NCBI GenBank assembly: GCA_017601265.1
Contig: JAFNJA010000012.1
Coordinates: 1 to 23,878 of the forward strand
Direction: 5' to 3'
From: Candidatus Brockarchaeota archaeon
GTDB lineage: Archaea > Thermoproteota > EX4484-205 > DTQO01
Length of the DNA: 23,878 nucleotides
Under the pieces are notes generated by a model that saw only the letters and a program-made list of their open reading frames with translations, did no database searches and was not told the origin of the DNA. Positions 1 to 7,081 of this stretch are shown in pieces. A program made the translations under genes and the position numbers. Each line of letters begins with the position of its first letter. Position 1 is the stretch's first letter.

Positions 1-447
1 GACCACGAACCGCCCTATTGCGCTGCCTTCTTTTTCCTCGATCCCCTCCCACTCCGAAACGGCGCAAGACATTGCCTGGAGCGCCTTGGCAACTTCCCCT
101 TCGGGGAAACCGACGAGGTCGGCCTCGATTCCTTGCAGGTTAAGAGAAAGCTCGACTAGCGCCTCGTACGCCCTCTTCCTTGCCTTCACCTTCGCTTCGT
201 CAACATCGCCCTTTCCTTGGCGGCTTTTCCTGAACTCGAGGTTGAGCTGGCGCACGACGTTGCCCAAGATCGACCCCAGCTCGTTCCTTACCTCCCTATT
301 TAGCAGGTGGTCGGCCGCCAATTCCGGATAGCCGAGGAGCGCTGTCGCGACGACGTGGCCGGCGTGGTCCAAGCTCCTGGGTGGGGAAGGGAGAGGTTCC
401 GGCTTTTCGCTGAAAACGATCGAACGAGTCTTAAATTGCTCGCTCAC
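1..447 (-). CDS. Hypothetical protein, partial (C-terminus off the left edge)
   Basis: An open frame of 149 codons runs from a GTG at 445-447 to the window edge without a stop. The start is chosen because AGGTG lies 6 nt upstream; an in-frame GTG at 456 is the alternative. The visible protein begins (M)SEQFKTRSIVFSEKP. After a Pro-rich stretch (residues about 17-23) it looks mostly alpha-helical and charged, with no Cys cluster, P-loop or membrane segment. I do not recognise the family. It follows the ferredoxin gene on the same strand, with 135 nt between them, and a weak TATA-like ATTTAT lies about 65 nt upstream of the start. That it is a gene is fairly sure from the long open frame; its function is unknown. 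Confidence 0.6.
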   Translation of the reverse strand, partial: MSEQFKTRSIVFSEKPEPLPSPPRSLDHAGHVVATALLGYPELAADHLLNREVRNELGSILGNVVRQLNLEFRKSRQGKGDVDEAKVKARKRAYEALVELSLNLQGIEADLVGFPEGEVAKALQAMSCAVSEWEGIEEKEGSAIGRFVV

Positions 448-582
448 TTTACGCACCTGCCTTGAACCATGATCGCGCGCGCCAAGTTCGAAACTTCACC
501 ATAAATCGTTTTCTAATCTTTAGCGGCTCAGCGCCGCCTGCCGAATCGGGCGTCAAAAGCGGTTAGAACGCGCGCCTCGGCC

Positions 583-897
583 TCACGGCTGGGTGATCTT
601 TATGGCTTGGACGTGGCATTGGGTTTCGCAAGCGAGGCAAAATATGCAGTCGTTTTCCCGGACGGGGTCCGACTTCCTCTCCGATACCGGGTTCCCGGGG
701 GTTTGAACCCAGTCGTAGACGCTTACGGGGCAAACTTCGATGCAGACGCCGTCTCCGTCGCACAGGTCTTGGTCCACCGCGCAGATCGTTCCATGGATCC
801 CGAGCTTCTTCGGCGGCTCAGTCGGTCCCCAAACGCTGTGCCCTGCGTGGCTGCCGGTTACTTTCAACTTCTTCTGGAATTCCTGGTCTATTGGCAT
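583..897 (-). CDS. zfx: Zinc-containing ferredoxin (3Fe-4S/4Fe-4S, zfx type)
   Basis: This 104-residue protein is a soluble cytoplasmic electron carrier, in archaea typically the partner of 2-oxoacid:ferredoxin oxidoreductases. The N-terminal extension carries the zinc-ferredoxin signature: GSHAGHSVWGP (two His) and LGIHGT (third His), with the Asp of KSDPV as the likely fourth zinc ligand. This closely resembles the Sulfolobus protein as I remember it. The first cluster motif CDGDGVCIEVCPV has Asp in place of the second Cys, as expected for a [3Fe-4S] site. The second motif CIFCLACETQCHV has all four Cys for a [4Fe-4S] site, but His replaces the usual Pro after the last Cys. The ATG is about 28 nt from a TATA-like box, so the mRNA is probably leaderless. 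The gene is divergent from L44e. Confidence 0.93.
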   Translation of the reverse strand: MPIDQEFQKKLKVTGSHAGHSVWGPTEPPKKLGIHGTICAVDQDLCDGDGVCIEVCPVSVYDWVQTPGNPVSERKSDPVRENDCIFCLACETQCHVQAIKITQP

Positions 898-917
898 GGA
901 GCAAACGGCGCTTTCAT

Positions 918-930
918 GTCTATTAAAAAC
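918..930 (-). promoter_or_regulatory. TATA-like promoter of the zinc ferredoxin gene
   Basis: On the minus strand this reads GTTTTTAATAG, an A/T island in GC-rich DNA. Its centre is about 28 nt from the ferredoxin ATG, the spacing expected for an archaeal leaderless transcript. Confidence 0.5.
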
Positions 931-1018
931 TTTCCCGTACGCCCGGAGCTATTCAAACGGCTTTCCCGATCCGCGATGCGCGCGGCTGGGGATCGGCGGC
1001 CTCTGGAACACAGGTTTG

Positions 1019-1026
1019 TTTATATC
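1019..1026 (+). promoter_or_regulatory. TATA-like promoter of L44e
   Basis: TTTATATC sits about 36 nt before the ATG at 1058. The predicted transcription start is near 1048, giving a leader of about 10 nt with the purine-rich GGGGAAAG just before the ATG. This supports 1058 as the true start although the frame breaks 12 nt later. Confidence 0.5.
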
Positions 1027-1057
1027 GAAGGCCACGGTAAGGGAAGGGCGGGGAAAG

Positions 1058-1334
1058 ATGAAAGTCCCTGATCACGACCTACTGCCCCAGGTGCAACGCC
1101 CACACCCCCCACTCCGTGAGCGTTTACAAGGCCGGGAAGGCCAGATCGCTCGCTGCTGGGCAAAGGCACCACGAGAGGGTCGACCGCCACGGTTACGGCG
1201 GATCAAAGGCCCCGATGCAGAAGAGGAAGGTTAAAACCACGAAAAAGCAAGCTCTGAAGCTCAAGTGCAGGGAGTGCGGCTTCGTCGTGCAGAGGGAGGG
1301 CACGAGGCTGAGAAAGCTCGAGATCGTGGCGTGA
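1058..1334 (+). CDS. rpl44e: 50S ribosomal protein L44e (eL42), frame broken near the start
   Basis: This small zinc-binding protein of the large subunit lies near the E site. From 1071 the frame reads ITTYCPRCNAHTPHS and continues through GYGGSKAPMQKRKVKTTKKQ to LKCRECGFVVQ. The two CxxC pairs are the zinc ligands and GYGG is the conserved L44e loop. The expected N-terminus MKVP is present at 1058-1069 but in another frame: one base too many (G1070), or two missing, separates it from ITTYC. Skipping one base gives a 91-residue protein. The in-frame region upstream of 1071 offers only CTG before a TGA at 1059. This could be an assembly indel, a real mutation, recoding or a rare CTG start. Its usual archaeal partner S27e does not follow; the gene ends 18 nt from convergent topoisomerase IB. 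Confidence 0.85.
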
Positions 1335-1352
1335 GCTCAACCTCCTTTCCGC

Positions 1353-2852
1353 CTAGCTTGGGCCCGCCTCGACCCAGGAGAACTTGCGCTGCAAAGTCTT
1401 TGGGTAATAGAGCTTCCAATCGTAACCGACCTCCCTGCACCAATCCCGGTAGATCCTGGGATCTATGTAGCTCTTCAAGGAAGTTCCCAGGTTGTAGTCC
1501 CGCGTCGCTTTCATGATCCTGATCTTCACCCTCAGTTCCTTGGCGGCTTCAGCCGACCTCCTGGTCTTCTTGGACCTCAACTGCTTCAGCCTCTCCGTCT
1601 TCTTCGCCAAGGATTCGTGCCAGTTCTTCGGAAGCTTCCTTTTGTGGTTGCATACCTCGGCCGCCCTGAGGTTGGCCATCGCGCAATGGAATTTCTTGAC
1701 GTAGTCCGGGTCATCGCGCGATGCTTTCGCGCCCTTTAAGTAGTCCACCACCGCCTTGGAAGCGTGGTAAGTCCTCAAAACCTTGGCCGATATGTCCGGC
1801 ACGGCCTCGCTCAAGAAGAGCTTGACGTTTTCCGACCTGACCCCCTTGAAGATCGAGGATTCCGCCGCCGCGACGAGCTCCTTGAGGTTCGCCACGACGG
1901 CCTGGGGCAGCTTCACTTCCTTGCGCCACCTTACGGCGTCCTTTCCTAGAAAATCGAAAACCACTGTGCCGCCGTCGCGGAACGATATGTGCTCGGGCCT
2001 CAAGGTCGTGGCCCCGACCGTATCGGCTTCGTCCTTGTCCTTCTCGTCCCCCACCCTCAGCTTCAGGTCGTCTATCAAGTAGCAAACCGTTGCAAGCTTT
2101 TTCCTCTTAGGATCGCCCGACTCCAGGTTCTTCATTATGTGGTCCCGCAAAATCCCTATCTTGGACTCGAGTTCCATGGCCTTGTCGAATTTTTCCTTAT
2201 CCCTCCTCTGCTTAATGGCCGAAGAATCCGAGAGCCAAACGTACTTGACCTTCCCCCTGAGCTTGTCTACCCACTTCGCTACCCACATCGAGTCCGGCTC
2301 CCAAACGACGGCCTTCCAGTCCCCCGGGGGGCGCGCGGCGTCGGGCGAGAGGTTCAGCGTCACGTCCTTTTCCTCGACCCCAGGTTTCCACCTTCCCCTA
2401 AGCGGATGGTCCCCCCTGCCCATGAAGATGCACCCGGGCTCGGCCATGTAGTTGCCGATCTCCACCTTCGCCCCGTCGACGATGGCGTAGCCGTACTTCA
2501 GCTTGTTCGCTTCCCTAATCGCTTTGCGCTGCTCCGCAAGCTTCTTCTTCTCCTCCCTCGACATGGCGAGCCTCGAGGCCTTATCCGCCTCGACGTTCCT
2601 GATGATCTCCGAAAAGTCCACGTCCGAGATCCCGATCTCCTCTCCAAGCCCGAGGGCCTTCGAGAAGTCCTTGAAGAAGTTCTTCACGAACGTTCTGTCG
2701 TTGACGTACTCGGTTCCCAGCTTTTTCACCCAGGCAACGGCCATCTGCTCCTGCTCGGGGGATAGCGGGATCTCCCTGCCTTTGACCAGTATTTTGTACC
2801 CTTTCGGCTCGTACTTGGGAACCAGGATGCCGTTGTGGATGAGCTGCTCCAT
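1353..2852 (-). CDS. topIB: DNA topoisomerase IB (eukaryotic type)
   Basis: This enzyme relaxes positive and negative supercoils by nicking one strand through a 3'-phosphotyrosyl link, without ATP. It is 499 residues from the ATG at 2852. The N-terminal DNA-binding core begins MEQLIHNGILVPKYEPKG. Catalytic residues by family alignment are Arg266 (in DDLKLRVGDEKD), Lys304 (FLGKD), Arg360 (AKVLRTYHAS), His403 (CNHKR) and Tyr462 (SLKSYIDPRI). A charged linker lies between His403 and the Tyr domain. A TTG 48 nt further upstream is also in frame, but the ATG is preferred: GAGAGGGTGAAG precedes it and a TATA-like box sits about 27 nt upstream. This family is typical of eukaryotes and, among archaea, of Thaumarchaeota and Aigarchaeota, so it is a lineage marker. 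The full catalytic set indicates an active enzyme. Confidence 0.95.
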   Translation of the reverse strand: MEQLIHNGILVPKYEPKGYKILVKGREIPLSPEQEQMAVAWVKKLGTEYVNDRTFVKNFFKDFSKALGLGEEIGISDVDFSEIIRNVEADKASRLAMSREEKKKLAEQRKAIREANKLKYGYAIVDGAKVEIGNYMAEPGCIFMGRGDHPLRGRWKPGVEEKDVTLNLSPDAARPPGDWKAVVWEPDSMWVAKWVDKLRGKVKYVWLSDSSAIKQRRDKEKFDKAMELESKIGILRDHIMKNLESGDPKRKKLATVCYLIDDLKLRVGDEKDKDEADTVGATTLRPEHISFRDGGTVVFDFLGKDAVRWRKEVKLPQAVVANLKELVAAAESSIFKGVRSENVKLFLSEAVPDISAKVLRTYHASKAVVDYLKGAKASRDDPDYVKKFHCAMANLRAAEVCNHKRKLPKNWHESLAKKTERLKQLRSKKTRRSAEAAKELRVKIRIMKATRDYNLGTSLKSYIDPRIYRDWCREVGYDWKLYYPKTLQRKFSWVEAGPS

Positions 2853-2874
2853 CTTCACCCTCTCAGATCGAACC

Positions 2875-2884
2875 GTTTTTAAGC
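2875..2884 (-). promoter_or_regulatory. TATA-like promoter of topoisomerase IB
   Basis: Minus strand GCTTAAAAAC is centred about 27 nt before the ATG at 2852, so transcription should begin at or next to the start codon. Confidence 0.55.
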
Positions 2885-3118
2885 ATTCGGTCGGAATCAA
2901 GCCTGATCTGCGGCGCCCAAAGAGAATCGTGGTTGGGGCTGTCGATGGCCGTTACAGCCGCAGCCGAGTTCCGTAATTTGCCGCCTCCATCGCCGCCTTC
3001 CGCGCGATTCAGTCTGCCTGAAAACGGCCGCAGCTTCGTTCTAGCGCGCTGGACCGCCGCGCGCGCTTTGCGCGGGGTGAAACGGAACCAAAGGAGCGGC
3101 AGGCGGCCGACAGGAAGG
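2885..3118. other. Divergent intergenic region between topIB and alba
   Basis: About 235 bp lie between the two TATA boxes. The stretch is GC-rich with no convincing gene on either strand; the longest minus-strand frame reads low-complexity Arg/Ala-rich sequence. A 6-bp inverted repeat CCGCGC (3057-3062) / GCGCGG (3070-3075) with a 7-nt loop is the only clear structure. I see no tRNA or C/D-box RNA. Confidence 0.5.
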
Positions 3119-3127
3119 CTTTTTAAT
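3119..3127 (+). promoter_or_regulatory. TATA-like promoter of alba
   Basis: CTTTTTAAT predicts a transcription start near 3150. This lies downstream of the first in-frame ATG (3135) and upstream of the ATG at 3168, which has AGGTGA at 3157-3162. The box therefore helps to decide the start. Confidence 0.5.
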
Positions 3128-3167
3128 CGGGTAAATGTCCACAAGCGACAAAGCGCAGGTGAATCGA

Positions 3168-3512
3168 ATGTCAGAACAACCAGGTCAACAACCTTTCGAA
3201 CAGCGATCCGTTCCTACGCCCAGAGGGGGCATGCCGTCAAACGTGATCTTCATAGGAAAGAAATCGCCGATGGTCTACGCCGTCGCAGCCCTGATGACGA
3301 TCAACACGAGCTCCGAGGGAGTCGTCCTGAAGGCTAGGGGCAGGTCCATAACCACGGCGGTGGACACGATCGAGATCCTGAAGAGGAGGTTTCTCGGCAA
3401 GCAACTGATGATCAAGGAGATCAAGATAGGAACGGAGATCTTGCCTCCAAGAGAGGGACTGCGAGAAAGGAACGTTTCAACCATAGAGATCACTGCCGTC
3501 AAGACCGAGTAG
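3168..3512 (+). CDS. albA: DNA/RNA-binding protein Alba
   Basis: This small basic chromatin protein binds DNA and RNA as a dimer and coats nucleic acid cooperatively. It is 114 residues from the ATG at 3168. The Alba fold is clear: SNVIFIGKKSPMVYAVAALMTIN (strand 1 and helix 1, with the Lys pair that binds nucleic acid), VVLKARGRSITTAVDTIEILKRRF (the family hallmark KARGR and helix 2), then IKEIKIGTEIL and STIEITAVK. The 3168 start is preferred over the ATG at 3135 because it has a good Shine-Dalgarno sequence and fits the TATA position. The first 20 residues are a flexible Gln/Pro-rich tail. The gene is divergent from topoisomerase IB, placing two DNA-topology and chromatin genes side by side. 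Confidence 0.93.
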   Translation: MSEQPGQQPFEQRSVPTPRGGMPSNVIFIGKKSPMVYAVAALMTINTSSEGVVLKARGRSITTAVDTIEILKRRFLGKQLMIKEIKIGTEILPPREGLRERNVSTIEITAVKTE

Positions 3513-3522
3513 AGCAGAACCT

Positions 3523-3542
3523 GCCGGCTTGGCAGAGCCGGC
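3523..3542 (+). terminator. Hairpin downstream of alba
   Basis: A perfect 7-bp inverted repeat GCCGGCT / AGCCGGC with a 6-nt loop starts 11 nt after the alba stop. A T-run (TTTTT at 3586-3590) follows about 45 nt later. It is either a terminator or an RNA 3'-end stabiliser. Confidence 0.4.
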
Positions 3543-3697
3543 CAAGGTCCGTTCTTCTGGTCACTCCGTTAGCGAGGCTCAGTTACTTTTTCAAACCTTT
3601 CCAGCACCAAGTTCTAGGAAGGCTAAGGTTAAAATGCGCGACCGGCACACCGGATATTCGCCCCCACCCTCGCCATAACCGCGGGCGGTGATTCGAC

Positions 3698-5299
3698 GTG
3701 CGCGAGACAAGGTTTTCGGATCTGGCTTCGCTCTGCGAGTCTTTAGCCAGGACAAGGAGCAGGAAAATGAAAGTCCGGCTCGTATCGGATTTCCTCAAGC
3801 GCTTGGATCCGAACGAAGTTGAACCCGCCGTGCACTTGATCATCGGTTCGATATTTCCCAGCTCGGAATCGAAGGCGCTGAACGTCGGCTGGGCGACCAT
3901 GACGATGGTCGGAAAAGACCAATCGAAGCTCTTCGTCCAGCCCTTAACCATACGGAAGGTCGCAGGTTACTTTGACAGCATCGCCTCGGTCAAGGGAAAG
4001 GATTCGAAGAAGGCGAAGGTCGAGCTCCTGACGGCGATGCTGAGCGAAGCGAGCGAGGATGAGGCAAAATGGATCTTGAAGAACATCCAGGGAGAGATGC
4101 AGCACGGCGTCAACGAGGGCGTCATGGTGGAAGCGATAGCCGAAGCTTCCGCCGTCCAACCCGGGCTCGTCAGGATGGCGGACATGCTCTCCGGAAACCT
4201 TGGCGAAATCGCCAGGGTCGCGCTTCAGCGTGGCAGGGAAGGTTTGGAGAAGTACGGCATTGAATTGTTCAGGCCCGTCAAACCCATGCTCGCGGAGATG
4301 GGCGCCTCCGTCGAGGATGCCTTGAAGGAGCACGGTGGCACGAGCGCTTTCGAAGTCAAGCTCGATGGAGCCCGCATCCAGATCCACAAGGACGGGCAAG
4401 TGGTAAAGGTATTCAGCAGGCGGCTCAGCGACGTGACCGGCAGCCTGCCCGACGTGGTTTCGACGATCAAAGATTCCGTCCGAGCCGAAAGTGCCATCCT
4501 CGAAGGGGAGGTCGTAGCCATCGGGGATGGGGGAAAACCGATGGTTTTTCAGGATTTGATGAGGCGGTTTGGAAGGATACGCCAGGTCGAAAAGGCGATC
4601 GCGGAGATACCGCTCAGGGTCGTTTTGTTCGACATCTTGTACCTGGACGGAAGGAACTTGACAAACATGGAGTATGAAGGAAGGTGGCGCTTGCTCGAAA
4701 AGGTTTGCGACCGAAGCCTCCTGGTCCAGAGGCTGGTCACCAGCGACGCGAGCGAGGCGGAGAGTTTCCTCCACTCCGCGATGCAGGCCGGGCACGAGGG
4801 ATTGATGGCGAAGGACCTCAGGAGTGACTACGAGGTGGGGAAGAGGGGGAAAAAATGGCTGAAGATAAAACCCTCGGAGAAGCTCGACCTCGTGATAACC
4901 GCTGCGGATTGGGGGTACGGCAGAAGGTCCGGGTGGCTGAGCAATTACCATCTGGCCGCGAGGGACGAAGTCACCGGGGAGTTCCTCGTGATAGGAAAGA
5001 CCTTCAAGGGGCTAACAGACGAAGAGTTCGTCCAAATGACCGACCGGCTCAGGAGCGCCGAACTCTCCCAGAATGGTTACACCGTGAGGGTCCGGCCCGA
5101 GATAGTGGTGGAAGTCGCCTTCAACGAAATCCAGAGGAGCCCGCATTACAGGTCGGGCTTCGCGCTCAGGTTCGCCCGGATAACGAGGATCAGGGAGGAT
5201 AAAGGTCCGCAAGACGTTGACACGCTACAAAGGGTCAGGAGCCTTTACGAAAAGCAGTTCAAATACAAATCCAGGGCGGAAAGGCGGGAAACGGTTTGA
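3698..5299 (+). CDS. lig: ATP-dependent DNA ligase
   Basis: This replicative ligase seals nicks and joins Okazaki fragments through a lysyl-AMP intermediate. It is 533 residues with a GTG start preceded by GGCGGTGAT. The N-terminal DNA-binding domain (about 1-185) includes GEMQHGVNEG. The nucleotidyltransferase core holds motif I EVKLDGARIQIH with Lys221 as the AMP-accepting residue, SRRLSDVTG (240-248), motif III LEGEVVAI (268-275) with VLFDILYLDG, motif IV EGLMAK (367-372) and motif V WLKIKPS (387-393). The C-terminal OB fold carries motif VI RFARITRIREDKGPQDVDT. All catalytic motifs are intact and the length matches archaeal ligases. A weak TATA-like GTTAAAAT lies about 60 nt upstream. It is followed on the same strand by the transporter gene, 76 nt away. 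Confidence 0.95.
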   Translation: MRETRFSDLASLCESLARTRSRKMKVRLVSDFLKRLDPNEVEPAVHLIIGSIFPSSESKALNVGWATMTMVGKDQSKLFVQPLTIRKVAGYFDSIASVKGKDSKKAKVELLTAMLSEASEDEAKWILKNIQGEMQHGVNEGVMVEAIAEASAVQPGLVRMADMLSGNLGEIARVALQRGREGLEKYGIELFRPVKPMLAEMGASVEDALKEHGGTSAFEVKLDGARIQIHKDGQVVKVFSRRLSDVTGSLPDVVSTIKDSVRAESAILEGEVVAIGDGGKPMVFQDLMRRFGRIRQVEKAIAEIPLRVVLFDILYLDGRNLTNMEYEGRWRLLEKVCDRSLLVQRLVTSDASEAESFLHSAMQAGHEGLMAKDLRSDYEVGKRGKKWLKIKPSEKLDLVITAADWGYGRRSGWLSNYHLAARDEVTGEFLVIGKTFKGLTDEEFVQMTDRLRSAELSQNGYTVRVRPEIVVEVAFNEIQRSPHYRSGFALRFARITRIREDKGPQDVDTLQRVRSLYEKQFKYKSRAERRETV

Positions 5300-5375
5300 A
5301 CCTGAGTACTCTTCTTGAAGCCCAGCGTCCCGCGAGTCCCAGTAAGCGGCCGGCCTAGATCGGGGAGGCAAGGGC

Positions 5376-6632
5376 ATGGCGGAAACGGATGCGAACTTTC
5401 GATCGGGAAAGCCGGTGGCGCGCGCGTTCATAATTTCCTACCTGACCTACGCCGCATACTACCTGACGAGGCTCAACATTTCGGTAGCTTTGCCCTCGAT
5501 GGCGATCGAATTGGGTTATCCGAAGGCCACGTGGGGAGTCATGGGAGGGTTGTTTTCCGCGGCCTACGGAGTAGGGCAAATCGTCAACGGCCGCTTGGCA
5601 GAAAGGATGGACGCGAGGAAGGTGATGACCACCGGCCTGGTCCTGTCGGCGGTTTCGAACGCCATTTTCGGCATTGCCGGCACGGCTGAAGCGATGATCG
5701 TCCTCTGGGCCGTGAACGGGTACGCGCAGTCGACCGGCTGGCCCTCGGTCGTGAAGGTCGTAAGCGAATTCATCGGGCGTGGGTCGAAAGGGAAAGCGGG
5801 AGGGGTTTTCGGCACGTGCTTCTTGGTCGGGAGCGCGTCTTCCCTTCTGTTCTCGGGTTACGTGTCGTCCAGGTTCGGCTGGAGGGCTGCATTCATCTTC
5901 CCTCCGGCATTGGCGCTGCTCTTTGCGGTCCTATTCAACTTGGGCTTGGGAGGGTTGAAAACCGACCAAAGCGGAAAGGAGCGTGATTCGAGGCGACAGC
6001 CGGCCCGAGGGATGTCGGTCTTCACAACCGAGGTAGCGGCTGTCACGGCCGCTTACGTGCTGCTCCAGTTCGTCAGGAGTTGGTTTGGGCTTTGGGCACC
6101 TGCCTACATTTTCGAAATTCGTGGCGTCGCCTTGGATTACGCCAGCTACGGAGCCGCGGTAATACCGATGGGCGGAATGGCCGGAGCGGTTCTGTCAGGG
6201 TGGGTTTTGGACAGGTTTGGCGCCCGCCGAAGAACCCCGGCGATCTTTGCCATGACCGCATCCCTGGGCGTCGTCCTCCTTGCGCTCCGTTCGTCCACAG
6301 ATTTCATGGCGAGCGGCATCTTGCTTTTCTTCGGGGGACTAACCCTTTACGGTCCCCACGTCGTGATTTCGACGATCTTTCCGATGGAGTTTGGCGGAAG
6401 GCACGGGGCGGCGAATTTGGCCGGGTTCATCGACGGTCTCGGGTACCTTGGAACGACGTTCGCGGACCCGTTCGTAGGTTGGATCATCGATTCCGGGGGA
6501 TGGGAAGCCGCAACATCGTTTTGGACCGCGAGTTCTTTCGGGGCCGCGTCTCTGATGTACTTTCTCTGGAGGGCGGAACGCGGAAAAGCGCGAGCAAGCA
6601 GTCCGGCCGAAAACCCGCATGTTCGAAACTAG
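5376..6632 (+). CDS. MFS transporter, OPA (organophosphate/hexose-phosphate antiporter)-like
   Basis: This cytoplasmic-membrane secondary transporter has 418 residues and about 12 predicted helices in two six-helix halves split by a charged loop near residue 200 (TDQSGKERDSRRQ). The MFS motif A variant GRLAERMDARKV (72-83) links helices 2 and 3. NGYAQSTGWPSVVK (114-127) matches the helix 4 signature of the GlpT/UhpC (OPA) family, which exchanges phosphorylated sugars or glycerol-3-phosphate for phosphate. The substrate cannot be read from sequence. The ATG follows GGGGAGG at good spacing. The stop is convergent with the S4 gene: both stops share one CTAG tetranucleotide if S4 is read in its restored frame. 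Confidence 0.85.
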   Translation: MAETDANFRSGKPVARAFIISYLTYAAYYLTRLNISVALPSMAIELGYPKATWGVMGGLFSAAYGVGQIVNGRLAERMDARKVMTTGLVLSAVSNAIFGIAGTAEAMIVLWAVNGYAQSTGWPSVVKVVSEFIGRGSKGKAGGVFGTCFLVGSASSLLFSGYVSSRFGWRAAFIFPPALALLFAVLFNLGLGGLKTDQSGKERDSRRQPARGMSVFTTEVAAVTAAYVLLQFVRSWFGLWAPAYIFEIRGVALDYASYGAAVIPMGGMAGAVLSGWVLDRFGARRRTPAIFAMTASLGVVLLALRSSTDFMASGILLFFGGLTLYGPHVVISTIFPMEFGGRHGAANLAGFIDGLGYLGTTFADPFVGWIIDSGGWEAATSFWTASSFGAASLMYFLWRAERGKARASSPAENPHVRN

Positions 6633-7076
6633 CGGTTAGCCAATGCCGAGACGGTCGGTTCCTCTTTCCTTCCAACCATGTACCCTGGGACCGAGACGGC
6701 CCTTCCTTCCACGAGTATGGTGCATCGTGGGAGCGATCCCTTTCCTGACCACGATCGTCTGAAGCCTACGGTCAAGAAGGTTCGATGTCGTCAGCGAGAG
6801 CACGTCGTCGAGCGTAGCGTCCTTCTCGACGAGCCCCAACCTGTAGAGTTTCATAATCAGCTCCCTTTCCTTCTTGGCCCTCTCGCTCCCGCTCAGGGCT
6901 TGGTAAGAGCGGGCCGAGCCCCTTATCTTCCTCAGCTCCGACTCCGCGCTTCTAAGCTCCTTCTTGCTCCTCAGCCCGTACTCACCTATCAGGCGGAGCT
7001 CCTCCCTCAGCACCTCTTCAGACCAGGGGTGCCTGGAGCTAGAACGCTTCTTCCTCTGCCGCCTCGGGTCTCCCAC
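6629..7076 (-). pseudogene. rps4: 30S ribosomal protein S4 (uS4), frame-disrupted with an internal deletion
   Basis: uS4 nucleates assembly of the small subunit by binding 16S rRNA. The frame from GTG 7076 reads (M)GDPRRQRKKRSSSRHPWSEE and continues through TLDDVLSLT and RRLQTIVVRKGIAPTMHH, typical of archaeal S4. Just after MHH the frame leaves homology. Two frames over, LVEGRAVSVPGYMVGRKEE... continues the expected S4 domain and ends at TAG 6629; the uncorrected frame ends at TAA 6636. Compared with archaeal S4, about ten residues (equivalent to ARQ.IVHGHI, a core rRNA contact) are missing, fitting a net loss of about 29 nt. The start is chosen from the MGDP homology and an upstream GGGTGA that overlaps the S13 stop. 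It may be a degraded copy, a real deletion or an assembly fault; S11, its usual follower, is absent. Confidence 0.8.
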
Positions 7077-7081
7077 CGAGT

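Noticed and set aside
607..1071. Long plus-strand frame over the zinc ferredoxin gene
   Set aside because: It is antisense to a clear ferredoxin with all cluster ligands. Its product is Arg-rich low-complexity sequence typical of a shadow frame in GC-rich DNA.
1040..1075. Intron as explanation for the L44e frame break
   Set aside because: Only one surplus base separates the two conserved blocks, which is far too short for any intron, and no bulge-helix-bulge fold is seen.
2863..3144. 93-codon minus-strand frame upstream of topIB
   Set aside because: It crosses both TATA boxes, has no ribosome binding site and shows no recognisable domain.
3944..4951. 335-codon minus-strand frame inside the DNA ligase gene
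   Set aside because: It is antisense to an intact ligase with all six motifs. Its composition (Pro/His/Leu/Asp) is that of a shadow frame.
6690..6760. Intron as explanation for the S4 frame break
   Set aside because: Sequence is missing, not added, at this point, and there is no bulge-helix-bulge fold.
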